Source: an uncultured Erythrobacter sp.
GTDB taxonomy: Bacteria > Pseudomonadota > Alphaproteobacteria > Sphingomonadales > Sphingomonadaceae
NCBI GenBank assembly: GCA_947498065.1
Contig: CANMIS010000004.1
Coordinates: 434,001-498,000, forward strand
Length of the DNA stretch: 64,000 bases
Direction of reading: 5' to 3'
The notes beneath the pieces are model-generated. The model was not told the origin of the DNA and made no database searches. It saw nothing but the letters and a program-made list of their open reading frames with translations. Of this stretch, positions 36,417 to 45,131 are shown piece by piece. A program made the translations under genes and the position numbers. Position 1 is the first letter of the stretch. Each line of letters begins with the position of its first letter.

Positions 36417-37379
36417 ATGATCGACTTGCCCGACTTCTCTGTTACTGAACTGGCTGTGCCGCTGTTTATCGCGGCAATTCTCGCCGAAATGGCTTGGGCA
36501 AAACTGCGCAAGCAAAGCGCCTATGAACCCAAGGACACACTCGTCAGCCTTGGCTTTGGGCTCGGCTCCACGGTCGCAGGCGCGCTGCTTGGCGGTTTCT
36601 TCCTAGCAATCTTTATCGCCGCCTATGAATACCGGTTGTTCGACATCAGCGAGAACTGGTGGGGCCCGCTTTGGGCATGGCCAATCGTCTTCGTGCTCGA
36701 TGATCTCAAATACTACTGGGTCCACCGCGCGGGGCACCGCATTCGCTGGTTCTGGGCCGCGCATGTCAATCACCACTCCAGCCAGCATTACAATCTCTCG
36801 ACCGCGCTGCGGCAAAGCTGGACGGGATCCTTCACGCTTGGCTTCGTGTTCGCTCTGCCATTGGTGCTGATTGGCTTTCACCCAGGGATGATCGCCGTGT
36901 GCGGCGGCATCAATCTGGTCTACCAATTCTGGATCCACACCGAGGCGATTGGCAAAATGCCGCGCTGGTTCGAAGCGGTCATGAACACACCCAGCCATCA
37001 CCGCGTCCATCACGCCACCAATCCGCGCTATCTTGATCGCAATTATGCGGGCGTTTTCATTGTCTGGGACAGGATGTTCGGCACATTTGAGGCAGAGCGA
37101 GACGATGAACCAATCCGCTATGGCATCATCAAACAGCTCGGCAGCTTCAACCTTTTGTGGGCGGTGTTCCATGAATGGGTCGGCATGCTCAGCGATATCG
37201 CCCGCGCGCCGTGGCGGCATAAGCTGTCTTATCTGCTGCGCGAACCTGGCTGGACCCATGATGGCAGCCGCGAGACCTCCGATATGATCCGCGAACGCTG
37301 GCGCGAGCGCACTGGCCAGTCACCACTAAATCCGGTGGCGGATCGAAACTCGATTGAAAGCCCGCACGAAGCTGCTTAA
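36417..37379 (+). CDS. Sterol desaturase / fatty acid hydroxylase family protein
   Basis: 320 residues with about four hydrophobic helices in the N-terminal two thirds. The di-iron histidine clusters of the family are present: HRAGH, HVNHHSSQHYN, a later His in WIHTEAIG, and HHRVHHATN. It is an inner-membrane di-iron oxygenase that hydroxylates a lipid or similar hydrophobic substrate. In sphingomonads related enzymes act on carotenoids, sterols or hopanoids, and the substrate cannot be chosen from sequence alone. It is followed by a GMC oxidoreductase after 27 bases. Confidence 0.9.
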   Translation: MIDLPDFSVTELAVPLFIAAILAEMAWAKLRKQSAYEPKDTLVSLGFGLGSTVAGALLGGFFLAIFIAAYEYRLFDISENWWGPLWAWPIVFVLDDLKYYWVHRAGHRIRWFWAAHVNHHSSQHYNLSTALRQSWTGSFTLGFVFALPLVLIGFHPGMIAVCGGINLVYQFWIHTEAIGKMPRWFEAVMNTPSHHRVHHATNPRYLDRNYAGVFIVWDRMFGTFEAERDDEPIRYGIIKQLGSFNLLWAVFHEWVGMLSDIARAPWRHKLSYLLREPGWTHDGSRETSDMIRERWRERTGQSPLNPVADRNSIESPHEAA

Positions 37380-37406
37380 GCCTGTCTCCTTCCAAGAGGA
37401 GAGATC

Positions 37407-38993
37407 ATGGAAAGCTTCGATTACATCGTCATCGGCGGTGGTAGCGGCGGCAGCGCAGCGGCGGGACGGCTCGCCGTCGATGGAACCAAGCGGGTGTGCT
37501 TGATCGAGGCAGGCGGGCGCAATGACAACGTCCTGATCAAGACCCCCGGCTTCATGCCCTTCATTCGCAATTCCTCGAATTATAAGTTCGACACCGTGCC
37601 GCAAAAGGGGCTGAATGGCCGGATCGGCTATCAACCACGCGGCAAGGGTCTGGGCGGGTCTTCGGCGATCAACGCCATGGTCTATATTCGCGGCAATGCT
37701 TGGGATTACGATAATTGGGCGGCAATGGGCTGCACCGGCTGGGCCTATGAGGACGTGCTGCCCTATTTCAAAAAGGCAGAGGCGAATGAGCGCGGCGCGG
37801 ATGATTATCACGGGGCGGGCGGGCCGCTGTTTGTCTCCGACCTGATCTCGCCCAATCCGGCCAGCCATGCGTTCGTCGAGGCGGCTGGCGAGATGCAGCT
37901 GCGCCGCAATGATGATTTCAATGACGAGACCCAAGAGGGCTTTGGCCTTTACCAAGTGACGCAGCGCAATGGCGAGCGTTGGTCCGCGGCCCGCGCCTAT
38001 GTCGAGCCCATTCGCGAGCAAGGCAATTTCGCGATCCGCACTGGCACCGTGGTTGAGAAGCTTGTAATTGAGCAAGGCCGGGTGACAGGCGTTCGGGTTA
38101 AACGCGGCCGCCGCAGTGAAATGCTCTATGCAAAGCGCGGCGTAATCCTGTCCGCTGGCGCATTTAACAGCCCGCAAATCCTGATGCTATCCGGCGTTGG
38201 CCCTGGTGCGCACTTGCAAGAACGCGGGATACCAGTGGCGCTCGACCGGCCAGAGGTTGGCGCCAATCTGCAAGACCATTTGGACTATGTCTCCGGCTGG
38301 GAGACCGAGAGCGATGTGCCGATTGGCGGAACGATAAAGGGGACATTGCGGATGGCCGCCGCCATGCTCGAGCATCGCCGCAGCCGGACCGGCGCAATGA
38401 CCACTTGCTATGCCGAAGCAGGCGGGTTCTGGACGGTCATGCCTGATAGCCCCGCGCCCGACGTGCAATGGCATTTTGTGCCCGCCGTCCTAGAGGATCA
38501 CGGCCGCGAAAAAATCAAAGAGCACGGCTTTTCTCTGCACGCCTGCGTCCTGCGCCCAGAAAGCCGCGGCACAGTGCGGCTGGCATCGCGCCGCGCGACT
38601 GACGCGCCAGTGATCGATCCGAACTTCCTAGATGATGAGCGCGATCTCGCGGTCCTAAGAGCTGGCGTACGTCTCTCTCACCGGATTGTAGATGCCCCTG
38701 CGCTGCAAGAATATGGCCCCACCGATCGGCACCCGATCGACCTCGACAATGACGACGAGCTCGACAATCTCATCAGGCAGCGCGCCGACACCGTCTATCA
38801 CCCGGTCGGCACCTGCCGCATGGGCAGCGACAAGGACAGCGTGGTTGATCCAACGCTCAAAGTGCGCGGACTCGAGGGACTATGGATCGCAGATGCCAGC
38901 GTGATGCCCAAAATCGTCAGCGGCAACACCAATGCGCCGAGCATTATGATCGGCGAACGCTGCGCTGACTTTGTGAAGGCTGCGACCAACTAG
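37407..38993 (+). CDS. GMC family oxidoreductase (choline/alcohol dehydrogenase type)
   Basis: 528 residues. The FAD dinucleotide loop is [16 protein letters not shown] at the N-terminus. GMC signature 1 lies in [19 protein letters not shown], and signature 2 around [16 protein letters not shown]. The catalytic His is in [11 protein letters not shown], with the partner Asn in [13 protein letters not shown]. It oxidises a primary alcohol with FAD, in the cytosol or at the membrane. AGGAGAG precedes the ATG. The neighbours (hydroxylase upstream, TonB receptor convergent) suggest a hydrophobic alcohol substrate rather than choline. Confidence 0.92.
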   Translation: MESFDYIVIGGGSGGSAAAGRLAVDGTKRVCLIEAGGRNDNVLIKTPGFMPFIRNSSNYKFDTVPQKGLNGRIGYQPRGKGLGGSSAINAMVYIRGNAWDYDNWAAMGCTGWAYEDVLPYFKKAEANERGADDYHGAGGPLFVSDLISPNPASHAFVEAAGEMQLRRNDDFNDETQEGFGLYQVTQRNGERWSAARAYVEPIREQGNFAIRTGTVVEKLVIEQGRVTGVRVKRGRRSEMLYAKRGVILSAGAFNSPQILMLSGVGPGAHLQERGIPVALDRPEVGANLQDHLDYVSGWETESDVPIGGTIKGTLRMAAAMLEHRRSRTGAMTTCYAEAGGFWTVMPDSPAPDVQWHFVPAVLEDHGREKIKEHGFSLHACVLRPESRGTVRLASRRATDAPVIDPNFLDDERDLAVLRAGVRLSHRIVDAPALQEYGPTDRHPIDLDNDDELDNLIRQRADTVYHPVGTCRMGSDKDSVVDPTLKVRGLEGLWIADASVMPKIVSGNTNAPSIMIGERCADFVKAATN

Positions 38994-39011
38994 TCGTGTC
39001 TTCAGGAAGCT

Positions 39012-39042
39012 AGGGCCGGAGCGCGATAATCGCCCCGGCCCT
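39012..39042. terminator. Bidirectional hairpin terminator between GMC and TonB-receptor genes
   Basis: AGGGCCGG and CCGGCCCT form eight pairs, extended inward by GCG/CGC. It lies between two convergent stops and is followed by only a short T/A-rich stretch. It shares GGCCGGAGCGC...CGCCCCGGCC with the hairpin at 41621. Confidence 0.7.
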
Positions 39043-39065
39043 TGAAATTTCTCAGATCAGCGAAA

Positions 39066-41474
39066 TCAGAATGATTGGCGCGCAGTCACCCCAAATGTAC
39101 GTGGGTTGCCAATTCGGTAGCCCAGCCGTGCTCTGCCGCCGCGTTCGCGGTCGAACGACAGCAGGGCGTTCTCGTCAAATACGTTGTTGGCATAGATCAC
39201 CAGACTAAGCCCACTGTCGAAATCGACCCCGGCGCTCAGGTTCACCAGCTGATAATCGTCGAGTAGCAGATCAACGGTGGTAGCCGCATCAGCGGGCGCG
39301 CCGCCGAAGGGTAGACCATGCACAAAGGTGCGCGGATTGTTTTCCTGATCCGCTGGCTGAGTAAAGCGCGAACCCACATGGGTTACAGACGCAGAGAAAT
39401 ACGCTTCTGCACTGTCAGAGATCGGCCATTCATAACTACCGCTGGCCGACAATTGCAGCTCTGGCACCGAAGGCAGACGATTGCCCTCTCGGATACCTGT
39501 TGCTTCCGCCAGAGGCCCCGGCAGTGTCGTGTCGAATTCTGCCTCGATCCAGCTTCCCGAAAGGTTCAGATTGAGGCCAGCAAACGGGCTATAGCCCAGC
39601 TCTGCCTCAATCCCAGCTGAATGTGCATCAGGCACGTTAAAGACAATACGCGATGAGCAACTGCCAGCATCCAGCGTCACCTGTAGGTCGCTGATGTCGT
39701 TGTAAAAGCCAGCGGCATTGAAAGTGAAGCCATTGCCCTGCGCCTTTACGCCCAGCTCATAGTTCCACAGAGTTTCATCGTCATAGTCCTGAAATCCGCC
39801 GAACAGCGTGAGATCATCGGCGTTGCAGAGCGGCACATTGAGCGGGTCATTGACGCCGCCCAAGCGAAAGCCTTGCGAAGCCTGCGCATTGATCGTCACA
39901 TTGGGACTGAGTTCGTAGCTCAGAAGAAAGCGCGGTGTGAAACCGTCAGACGCCGTTTCATCGACCACTCCCGCATCGCCATTGGCGAACAAGCCGCCAG
40001 TGGTGATCGTGCGGGTTTCTTCAAAATCATAATAACGACCGCCAGCCGTGAAGGTCAGCGCATCGGTGATTTCCCAGGTCGCCTCACCAAAGATCGCCAA
40101 TTGCTCAATATTGTATGGCAGATCGGAATTGAACGGCGAATCGAGATCTTCGAACCCATTGGCCACTGCCGCCGATGTGCCCGCGCCCAGTGTCGCATCG
40201 GTAAATGCCGCATAACCCGGAGTTGGCAGGCGCTGGCGATAGAAGCGGTCGGTCTCTGAATAGAAGCCGCCGATCACCCATTGGATCGGCCCGTCATAAT
40301 CCGATGCAAAGCGCAGTTCCTGCGTCAGGGATTCGACATCAGTTGTGTCGCGCAGATTCGACGGAAGCAGCACGGCAGCATCCGGATATCCAAGATCAAC
40401 TGACACCGATCCGGACAGCGCGCTGGCGTCACGGCTGACCAAGATATCGCGGCTCGTAAAGGAACTGACCGAAGTCATTGTGATGGGGCCAAGATCGGCT
40501 TCGACCACGAGGTCAGCAATCAACGTTTCGTCTTCAAAGGCCTCCCGCAGGAGCAGGAACTGCTCGCGCTCGCCGAGCTGCGTCGGAGGACGCGTGGTGG
40601 TGAAGGGATTAGCGAAGAGGCTGAATATCTCCTGCCGGTTAAAGCCATCTGCCGTGACCTTTTGATAGACAAGACGCGGCGTGATGCTGAAGCCTTCGCC
40701 TGTGTCGACGCGCAGAGCAATGCGGCCGCCATATCGCTCGCCGCTGTTAACGTCCTCACCGCCCGCCGGTCCTTGAGCGTCGATGAAACCAGCATATTGA
40801 GTATAATAGCCAACCGCACGGACGGCCGCATTATCACTTAACGGCAGGTTGACTGCGCCCTTGAGATGCCAGCCAAGGTCATCACCATCCACCAGATTGA
40901 CGTTGCCCTCGACCAGGCCTTCTACCGCATCGGTGTTTGGCTGATTGGTGATGTAGCGGATGGTGCCACCGACAGAGCCTGACCCAAACAAGGTGCCTTG
41001 CGGGCCGCGCAGAGTCTCAACGCGGTTGAGGTCAAACAGATCAAGGTCTGGTGTGAACAGCGACAGCGAGATCACGGATTCGTCGAGATACACGCCCACC
41101 TGCTCTTTTACGCCGGGTTGGTCGCGGACGACCTGACCGGCGGAAACGCCGCGAACTGACACTTGGCTTTGGCCAGGGCCCAAGTTCTGGACCGACAGGC
41201 CAGCCACATTGCGCGACAGATCTTCAAGCGTCACCGCCCCTGATCTTTGAATGTCTTCCTGTGTCTGGGCGTTAATCGAAAAGGGGACGTCTTGGATTGT
41301 CGTATTGCGTTTGGTCGCGGTCACCACAATCACATTACCGCTTGCGGGGCTATCGGCAGTTTCGTCTTGGTCAGTGTCCTGGGCGAACGCCGGGGCGGTG
41401 CCAAATGTAAGCGCGCAGCCGACGAACAGTGCTGCGCGACATTTGGGAAGCGAAAGAAGCTTGGGGGAACGCAT
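39066..41474 (-). CDS. TonB-dependent receptor
   Basis: About 802 residues. A signal peptide (ALFVGCALTFGTAPAFA) is followed by a TonB-box-like VIVVTATKR and the plug domain (LEDLSRNVAGLSVQNLG, RGPQGTLFGSGSVGGTIR). The rest is a long beta barrel ending in the outer-membrane Phe (TARQSF). It transports a bound ligand using TonB energy; the ligand is unknown. This Sphingomonad-type receptor family often takes up plant or lipid compounds rather than iron. AGGAG precedes two adjacent ATGs; the second has the better spacing. Confidence 0.93.
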   Translation of the reverse strand: MRSPKLLSLPKCRAALFVGCALTFGTAPAFAQDTDQDETADSPASGNVIVVTATKRNTTIQDVPFSINAQTQEDIQRSGAVTLEDLSRNVAGLSVQNLGPGQSQVSVRGVSAGQVVRDQPGVKEQVGVYLDESVISLSLFTPDLDLFDLNRVETLRGPQGTLFGSGSVGGTIRYITNQPNTDAVEGLVEGNVNLVDGDDLGWHLKGAVNLPLSDNAAVRAVGYYTQYAGFIDAQGPAGGEDVNSGERYGGRIALRVDTGEGFSITPRLVYQKVTADGFNRQEIFSLFANPFTTTRPPTQLGEREQFLLLREAFEDETLIADLVVEADLGPITMTSVSSFTSRDILVSRDASALSGSVSVDLGYPDAAVLLPSNLRDTTDVESLTQELRFASDYDGPIQWVIGGFYSETDRFYRQRLPTPGYAAFTDATLGAGTSAAVANGFEDLDSPFNSDLPYNIEQLAIFGEATWEITDALTFTAGGRYYDFEETRTITTGGLFANGDAGVVDETASDGFTPRFLLSYELSPNVTINAQASQGFRLGGVNDPLNVPLCNADDLTLFGGFQDYDDETLWNYELGVKAQGNGFTFNAAGFYNDISDLQVTLDAGSCSSRIVFNVPDAHSAGIEAELGYSPFAGLNLNLSGSWIEAEFDTTLPGPLAEATGIREGNRLPSVPELQLSASGSYEWPISDSAEAYFSASVTHVGSRFTQPADQENNPRTFVHGLPFGGAPADAATTVDLLLDDYQLVNLSAGVDFDSGLSLVIYANNVFDENALLSFDRERGGRARLGYRIGNPRTFGVTARQSF

Positions 41475-41604
41475 CATCTCTCTCCTATTTGCTGGGTCTA
41501 GTGCCCGCAAAGACGAAGACAACGCCTCGGATGCATCAATTGCAAGGCGATCACATTTGATCTGATCAAGTTACTGAGAGACTGTTACGCACTAGCCACA
41601 CGTC

Positions 41605-41649
41605 AAAAAATGCAAAAAAGAGGCCGGAGCGCATTGGACGCCCCGGCCT
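41605..41649 (-). terminator. Rho-independent terminator of glnK-amtB
   Basis: On the reverse strand AGGCCGG...CCGGCCT forms a stem (41649-41621) extended by GCG/CGC and is followed by CTTTTTTGCATTTTTT. It lies 85 bases after the amtB stop. Confidence 0.9.
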
Positions 41650-41733
41650 ATTAAGAGTTGTTTGTTCGCAGGAGGAACAAGGGTTAGCGGAGGGAGTGGG
41701 AGAGGAGAGTACTCCCCCCGCTAAACTGGGTAG

Positions 41734-43071
41734 TTAATTGTAGGCACGTTCTCCGTGTTCAGAGATATCGAGCCCGTCGACTTCGGTTTCTTCGTCAACC
41801 CGAAGGCCAATAACCATCTTGACGATGTAGGCAGCGATCAGAGTGCCGATACCGGCCCAAGCGATCGTTACGAGCACGCCTTCGGTTTGGATCCAGAGCT
41901 GAGCGCCAAGGCCAGTTGAACCGTCGCCAGGGCCGCCAAGGAATGGCTGATAGACAATGCCGGTACCGATCGCACCGACGATGCCGCCGATGCCGTGGAT
42001 GCCAAATGCATCGAGCGAGTCGTCATAGCCGAACTTGGCCTTCACCTTCGCCACGAAGAAGTAGCAGACAACAGATGAGAGGATGCCAAGCAGGATAGCG
42101 CCGAACGGCCCGCTGTTACCCGCTGCAGGGGTGACTGCCACAAGACCAGCGATGACGCCTGAACAGAAGCCCAGAGCTGAGCCTTTGTGCCCGGCCATGC
42201 GTTCGATCACCATCCAGGTCAGCGCACCAGCTGCGGTCGCAACGAAGGTGTTGATCATCGCAAGACCAGCAAAGCCGTCTGCTTCGAGGGCAGAGCCAGC
42301 GTTGAAACCGAACCAGCCAACCCACAGTAGGCCTGTGCCGATCATGGTCATGGTAAGCGAGTGCGGTGGCATAGGCTCTTGCGGATAGCCGCGGCGTTTG
42401 CCCAAGAGGTACGCTAGGACGAGGCCAGAGACACCGGCGTTAATGTGCACCACGGTGCCGCCCGCAAAATCCAGCGCGCCAGCTTCAAACAGCAGTCCGT
42501 CGCCAGCCCATACCATGTGCGCGATTGGGAAATACACAATGGTCAGCCAAATCGGCACGAACATCATGACCGCGTTGAACTTCATCCGTTCAGCCGTCGC
42601 GCCCAGGATCAGTGCAGCGGTGATAGCTGCAAAGGTCATTTGGAAGCTGACAAACACATATTCACTGATCACTTCGTCAGTGAAGGTTGCTGCTGTCGTC
42701 TCTGCGCTCATACCGGCGAGGAAGTAGCTACCCCCGCTGATGAACTGGCCCAGGAACCCTTCGATTGGGGTTGAACCAAAGGCGAGTGAGAAGCCCCACA
42801 TCACCCACACGAGCATTGCCAAAGCAGCCGTTGCCCCGATCTGGGTCATGGTTGAAAGCATGTTCTTTGAGCGGGTCAAACCGCCATAAAACAGCGCAAG
42901 ACCCGGAAGGATCATGAGCAGGACGAGGACCGTTGAGGTCATCATCCAGGCGTTGTTGCCAGCCTTAGGTACGGCGGCGGCAGCCTCGGCCGCTGGCGCT
43001 GCAAATGCAGGCTGCGCGGCTAGTAAGCCTGTTGCGCCGAGCGCGGCACATTTCAAAAGGGTGTTTTTCAT
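41734..43071 (-). CDS. amtB: Ammonium transporter AmtB
   Basis: 445 residues. A cleavable signal peptide (about residues 1-24, ending PAFAAP) precedes eleven predicted helices. Pore landmarks are seen: the ALFYGGLTRSKNMLS start, MVWAGDGLLFEAGALDFAGGTVVHINAG (first pore His), and the second pore His in DAFGIHGIGGIVGAIGTG. It conducts ammonium across the inner membrane and is blocked by GlnK when nitrogen is abundant. It follows glnK by 15 bases in the usual operon. Confidence 0.97.
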   Translation of the reverse strand: MKNTLLKCAALGATGLLAAQPAFAAPAAEAAAAVPKAGNNAWMMTSTVLVLLMILPGLALFYGGLTRSKNMLSTMTQIGATAALAMLVWVMWGFSLAFGSTPIEGFLGQFISGGSYFLAGMSAETTAATFTDEVISEYVFVSFQMTFAAITAALILGATAERMKFNAVMMFVPIWLTIVYFPIAHMVWAGDGLLFEAGALDFAGGTVVHINAGVSGLVLAYLLGKRRGYPQEPMPPHSLTMTMIGTGLLWVGWFGFNAGSALEADGFAGLAMINTFVATAAGALTWMVIERMAGHKGSALGFCSGVIAGLVAVTPAAGNSGPFGAILLGILSSVVCYFFVAKVKAKFGYDDSLDAFGIHGIGGIVGAIGTGIVYQPFLGGPGDGSTGLGAQLWIQTEGVLVTIAWAGIGTLIAAYIVKMVIGLRVDEETEVDGLDISEHGERAYN

Positions 43072-43086
43072 TGTCCTTGTCCCCCG

Positions 43087-43449
<363 letters not shown>

Positions 43450-43471
43450 TCAGCCCCGGCTCCCATAGAAC

Positions 43472-43487
43472 AGCAAAAGGCGTGCCA
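43472..43487 (-). promoter_or_regulatory. Sigma-54 (RpoN) promoter of glnK-amtB
   Basis: The reverse strand reads TGGCACG, four bases, TTGCT: a full match to the -24/-12 consensus. Transcription would start about 12 bases downstream, near 43460, some 35 bases before glnK. This fits NtrC-dependent nitrogen control. Confidence 0.9.
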
Positions 43488-43504
43488 GTTTCGGCAAGAG
43501 AGCG

Positions 43505-43527
43505 GAATCGCGCAGAAGCGCGGATTC
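43505..43527. repeat. Dyad just upstream of the sigma-54 promoter
   Basis: GAATCGCGC, spacer AGAA, GCGCGGATTC: inverted arms with a single bulged base, about 18 bases behind the -24 element. It does not match the NtrC GCAC-N7-GTGC pattern, so an NtrC site is not claimed. Confidence 0.5.
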
Positions 43528-43608
43528 TAGGGTTAACAGCCTATGGGTCGTTGCCTAATTTTTAACCTGTTGTTTAATTTTTAGGCAGTCGCAGCACTTA
43601 CAGGGCAG

Positions 43609-44166
43609 TTATTCGCCCGCAATGTAGCGATCGGTTGGACGCACTGGCAGGCCATCAATACTGCTGATGCGGGTCGCCATTTTTGCTTCCCATTCGGCAG
43701 GGTCGGATTGGCGGTGAGCCTTCTTCAGCGTCTCCCGCTCTGTCTCCAGCGTCATCATCGGGACACCCCAGCCGCAGCTCGTCTGCACACTCTCAATATC
43801 AATCGCAAAGATTTGGCGCGTGCCTGGCAGCATCGTGAAATGGCTCGCCAGTTTTTCCCAGCCGTCATCCTGCGGCAATACCGGAACGCCGCGGCCATAA
43901 ATCCGCAGGATATTGGCGGGCTGCTGAAAATTGCAGAACATGATCGTGATGCGCCCATCCGCGCCAAGATGCGCGTGCGTTTCATTGCCGGACCCGCCGA
44001 GATCGAGATAGGCAACACGTTTAGGGCTGAGAATGCGAAAGGCATCATAGCCCTTTGGACTAAGGTTGATCCGCCCAATCGGCGCCGATGTCGCCACGAA
44101 GAAAACCGGCTGTGCTTCGATCATCGCGGTGTGCTTGTCATTCAACGCATCAAAAAACTCAGCCAT
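43609..44166 (-). CDS. Pyridoxamine 5'-phosphate oxidase family protein
   Basis: 185 residues with the split-barrel flavin fold: VFFVATSAPIGRINLSPKG, then VAYLDLGGSGNETHAHLGADGRITIMFCNF. This is the stand-alone PNPOx-like subgroup, which binds FMN or F420 or haem; it is not the biosynthetic PdxH, whose substrate residues are missing. AAGGAG precedes the ATG. It is followed by an alpha/beta hydrolase 32 bases upstream on the same strand. Confidence 0.85.
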   Translation of the reverse strand: MAEFFDALNDKHTAMIEAQPVFFVATSAPIGRINLSPKGYDAFRILSPKRVAYLDLGGSGNETHAHLGADGRITIMFCNFQQPANILRIYGRGVPVLPQDDGWEKLASHFTMLPGTRQIFAIDIESVQTSCGWGVPMMTLETERETLKKAHRQSDPAEWEAKMATRISSIDGLPVRPTDRYIAGE

Positions 44167-44198
44167 CTTGGTTCTCCTTATGGATCAGAACAAGGTCC

Positions 44199-45080
44199 TC
44201 AAAGAAAGTCTCTGAGCACGCCCATGAACTTATCAAACTGGTCATGGTGCAGCCAATGCCCGGCCTTTTCAAACTCAATCACCTCGGCGGTGCTGAAGTG
44301 CTTTAGCCGCCCGTCTTTCTCAGGATTGGAAGCCCAGCTGTCCGCGCCGTAGAGCAGCAAAGTGGGGCACGTGATCGAGCCCCAGGTCTGCTCGATGAAC
44401 TCATCCGCCACGTCTTCAACGCCCCAAACATTGAGGTGCGGATCAAACTTCCAGCTGTAGGTGCCGTCCTCATTGCGGTTGACCCCGTGGACGGTCAGAT
44501 GTCGCGCCTGCTCTTCTGTGAGGTAGGAGTTTTCCTCGATCATGCGCGCGAACGCCGCCTCGATGCTCTCGTATTTGCGCGGGCTTCGACCAGCCGCCTT
44601 GCGCTTCTTCGCAATCCATTCGGCCATCCGCTCTGGATAGGGCGTGGCGCGCATTTCTTCCCGGCGAGCAGGGCTTGGCCCAAGGCCTTCGATCGCAACC
44701 AGCTTCGTGACCATGTCCGGAAAGGTACCCGCATAACGAAGCGCAACATTGCCGCCCATGGAATGGCTGACAATGGTCACAGGACCGCTGCCCAATTGGT
44801 GGATCAGCTGCGCCAGATCATAGACCATATCGCCCGATTGGTAATTGCCATCAGACACCCAATCGCTGTCGCCGTGCCCGCGGTGATCCATCGCCACTAC
44901 GTGATAATCGGCGCACAGCTGCTCCGCTGTCCAGTCCCAACTGCGCGCATGATCGCGCCCGCCGTGCACCAGCACCAGCTTGGGCTTTGCGCGGTCAGCA
45001 TCGCTTTGCGCCCAATCGAAATAATTGAGCTTGATGCGCTGAGAGAAAAACGTCTGAGAGGTTGGGCCTGATACGGTCAT
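44199..45080 (-). CDS. Alpha/beta hydrolase
   Basis: About 293 residues. The oxyanion region is LVLVHGGRDHARSWDW, the nucleophile elbow is SHSMGGN, the acid is in LLYGADSWAS and the His is in GHWLHHDQF. It lacks a signal peptide. Epoxide hydrolase, lactonase or esterase activity are all possible. The ATG at 45080 is chosen for GGGAAA six bases upstream; ATGs further out lack a ribosome site. Confidence 0.9.
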   Translation of the reverse strand: MTVSGPTSQTFFSQRIKLNYFDWAQSDADRAKPKLVLVHGGRDHARSWDWTAEQLCADYHVVAMDHRGHGDSDWVSDGNYQSGDMVYDLAQLIHQLGSGPVTIVSHSMGGNVALRYAGTFPDMVTKLVAIEGLGPSPARREEMRATPYPERMAEWIAKKRKAAGRSPRKYESIEAAFARMIEENSYLTEEQARHLTVHGVNRNEDGTYSWKFDPHLNVWGVEDVADEFIEQTWGSITCPTLLLYGADSWASNPEKDGRLKHFSTAEVIEFEKAGHWLHHDQFDKFMGVLRDFL

Positions 45081-45131
45081 GCCGTTTCCCATGCCGCGAA
45101 CATAGCCGCGCCGCAACACTCGCGTGAGCGC

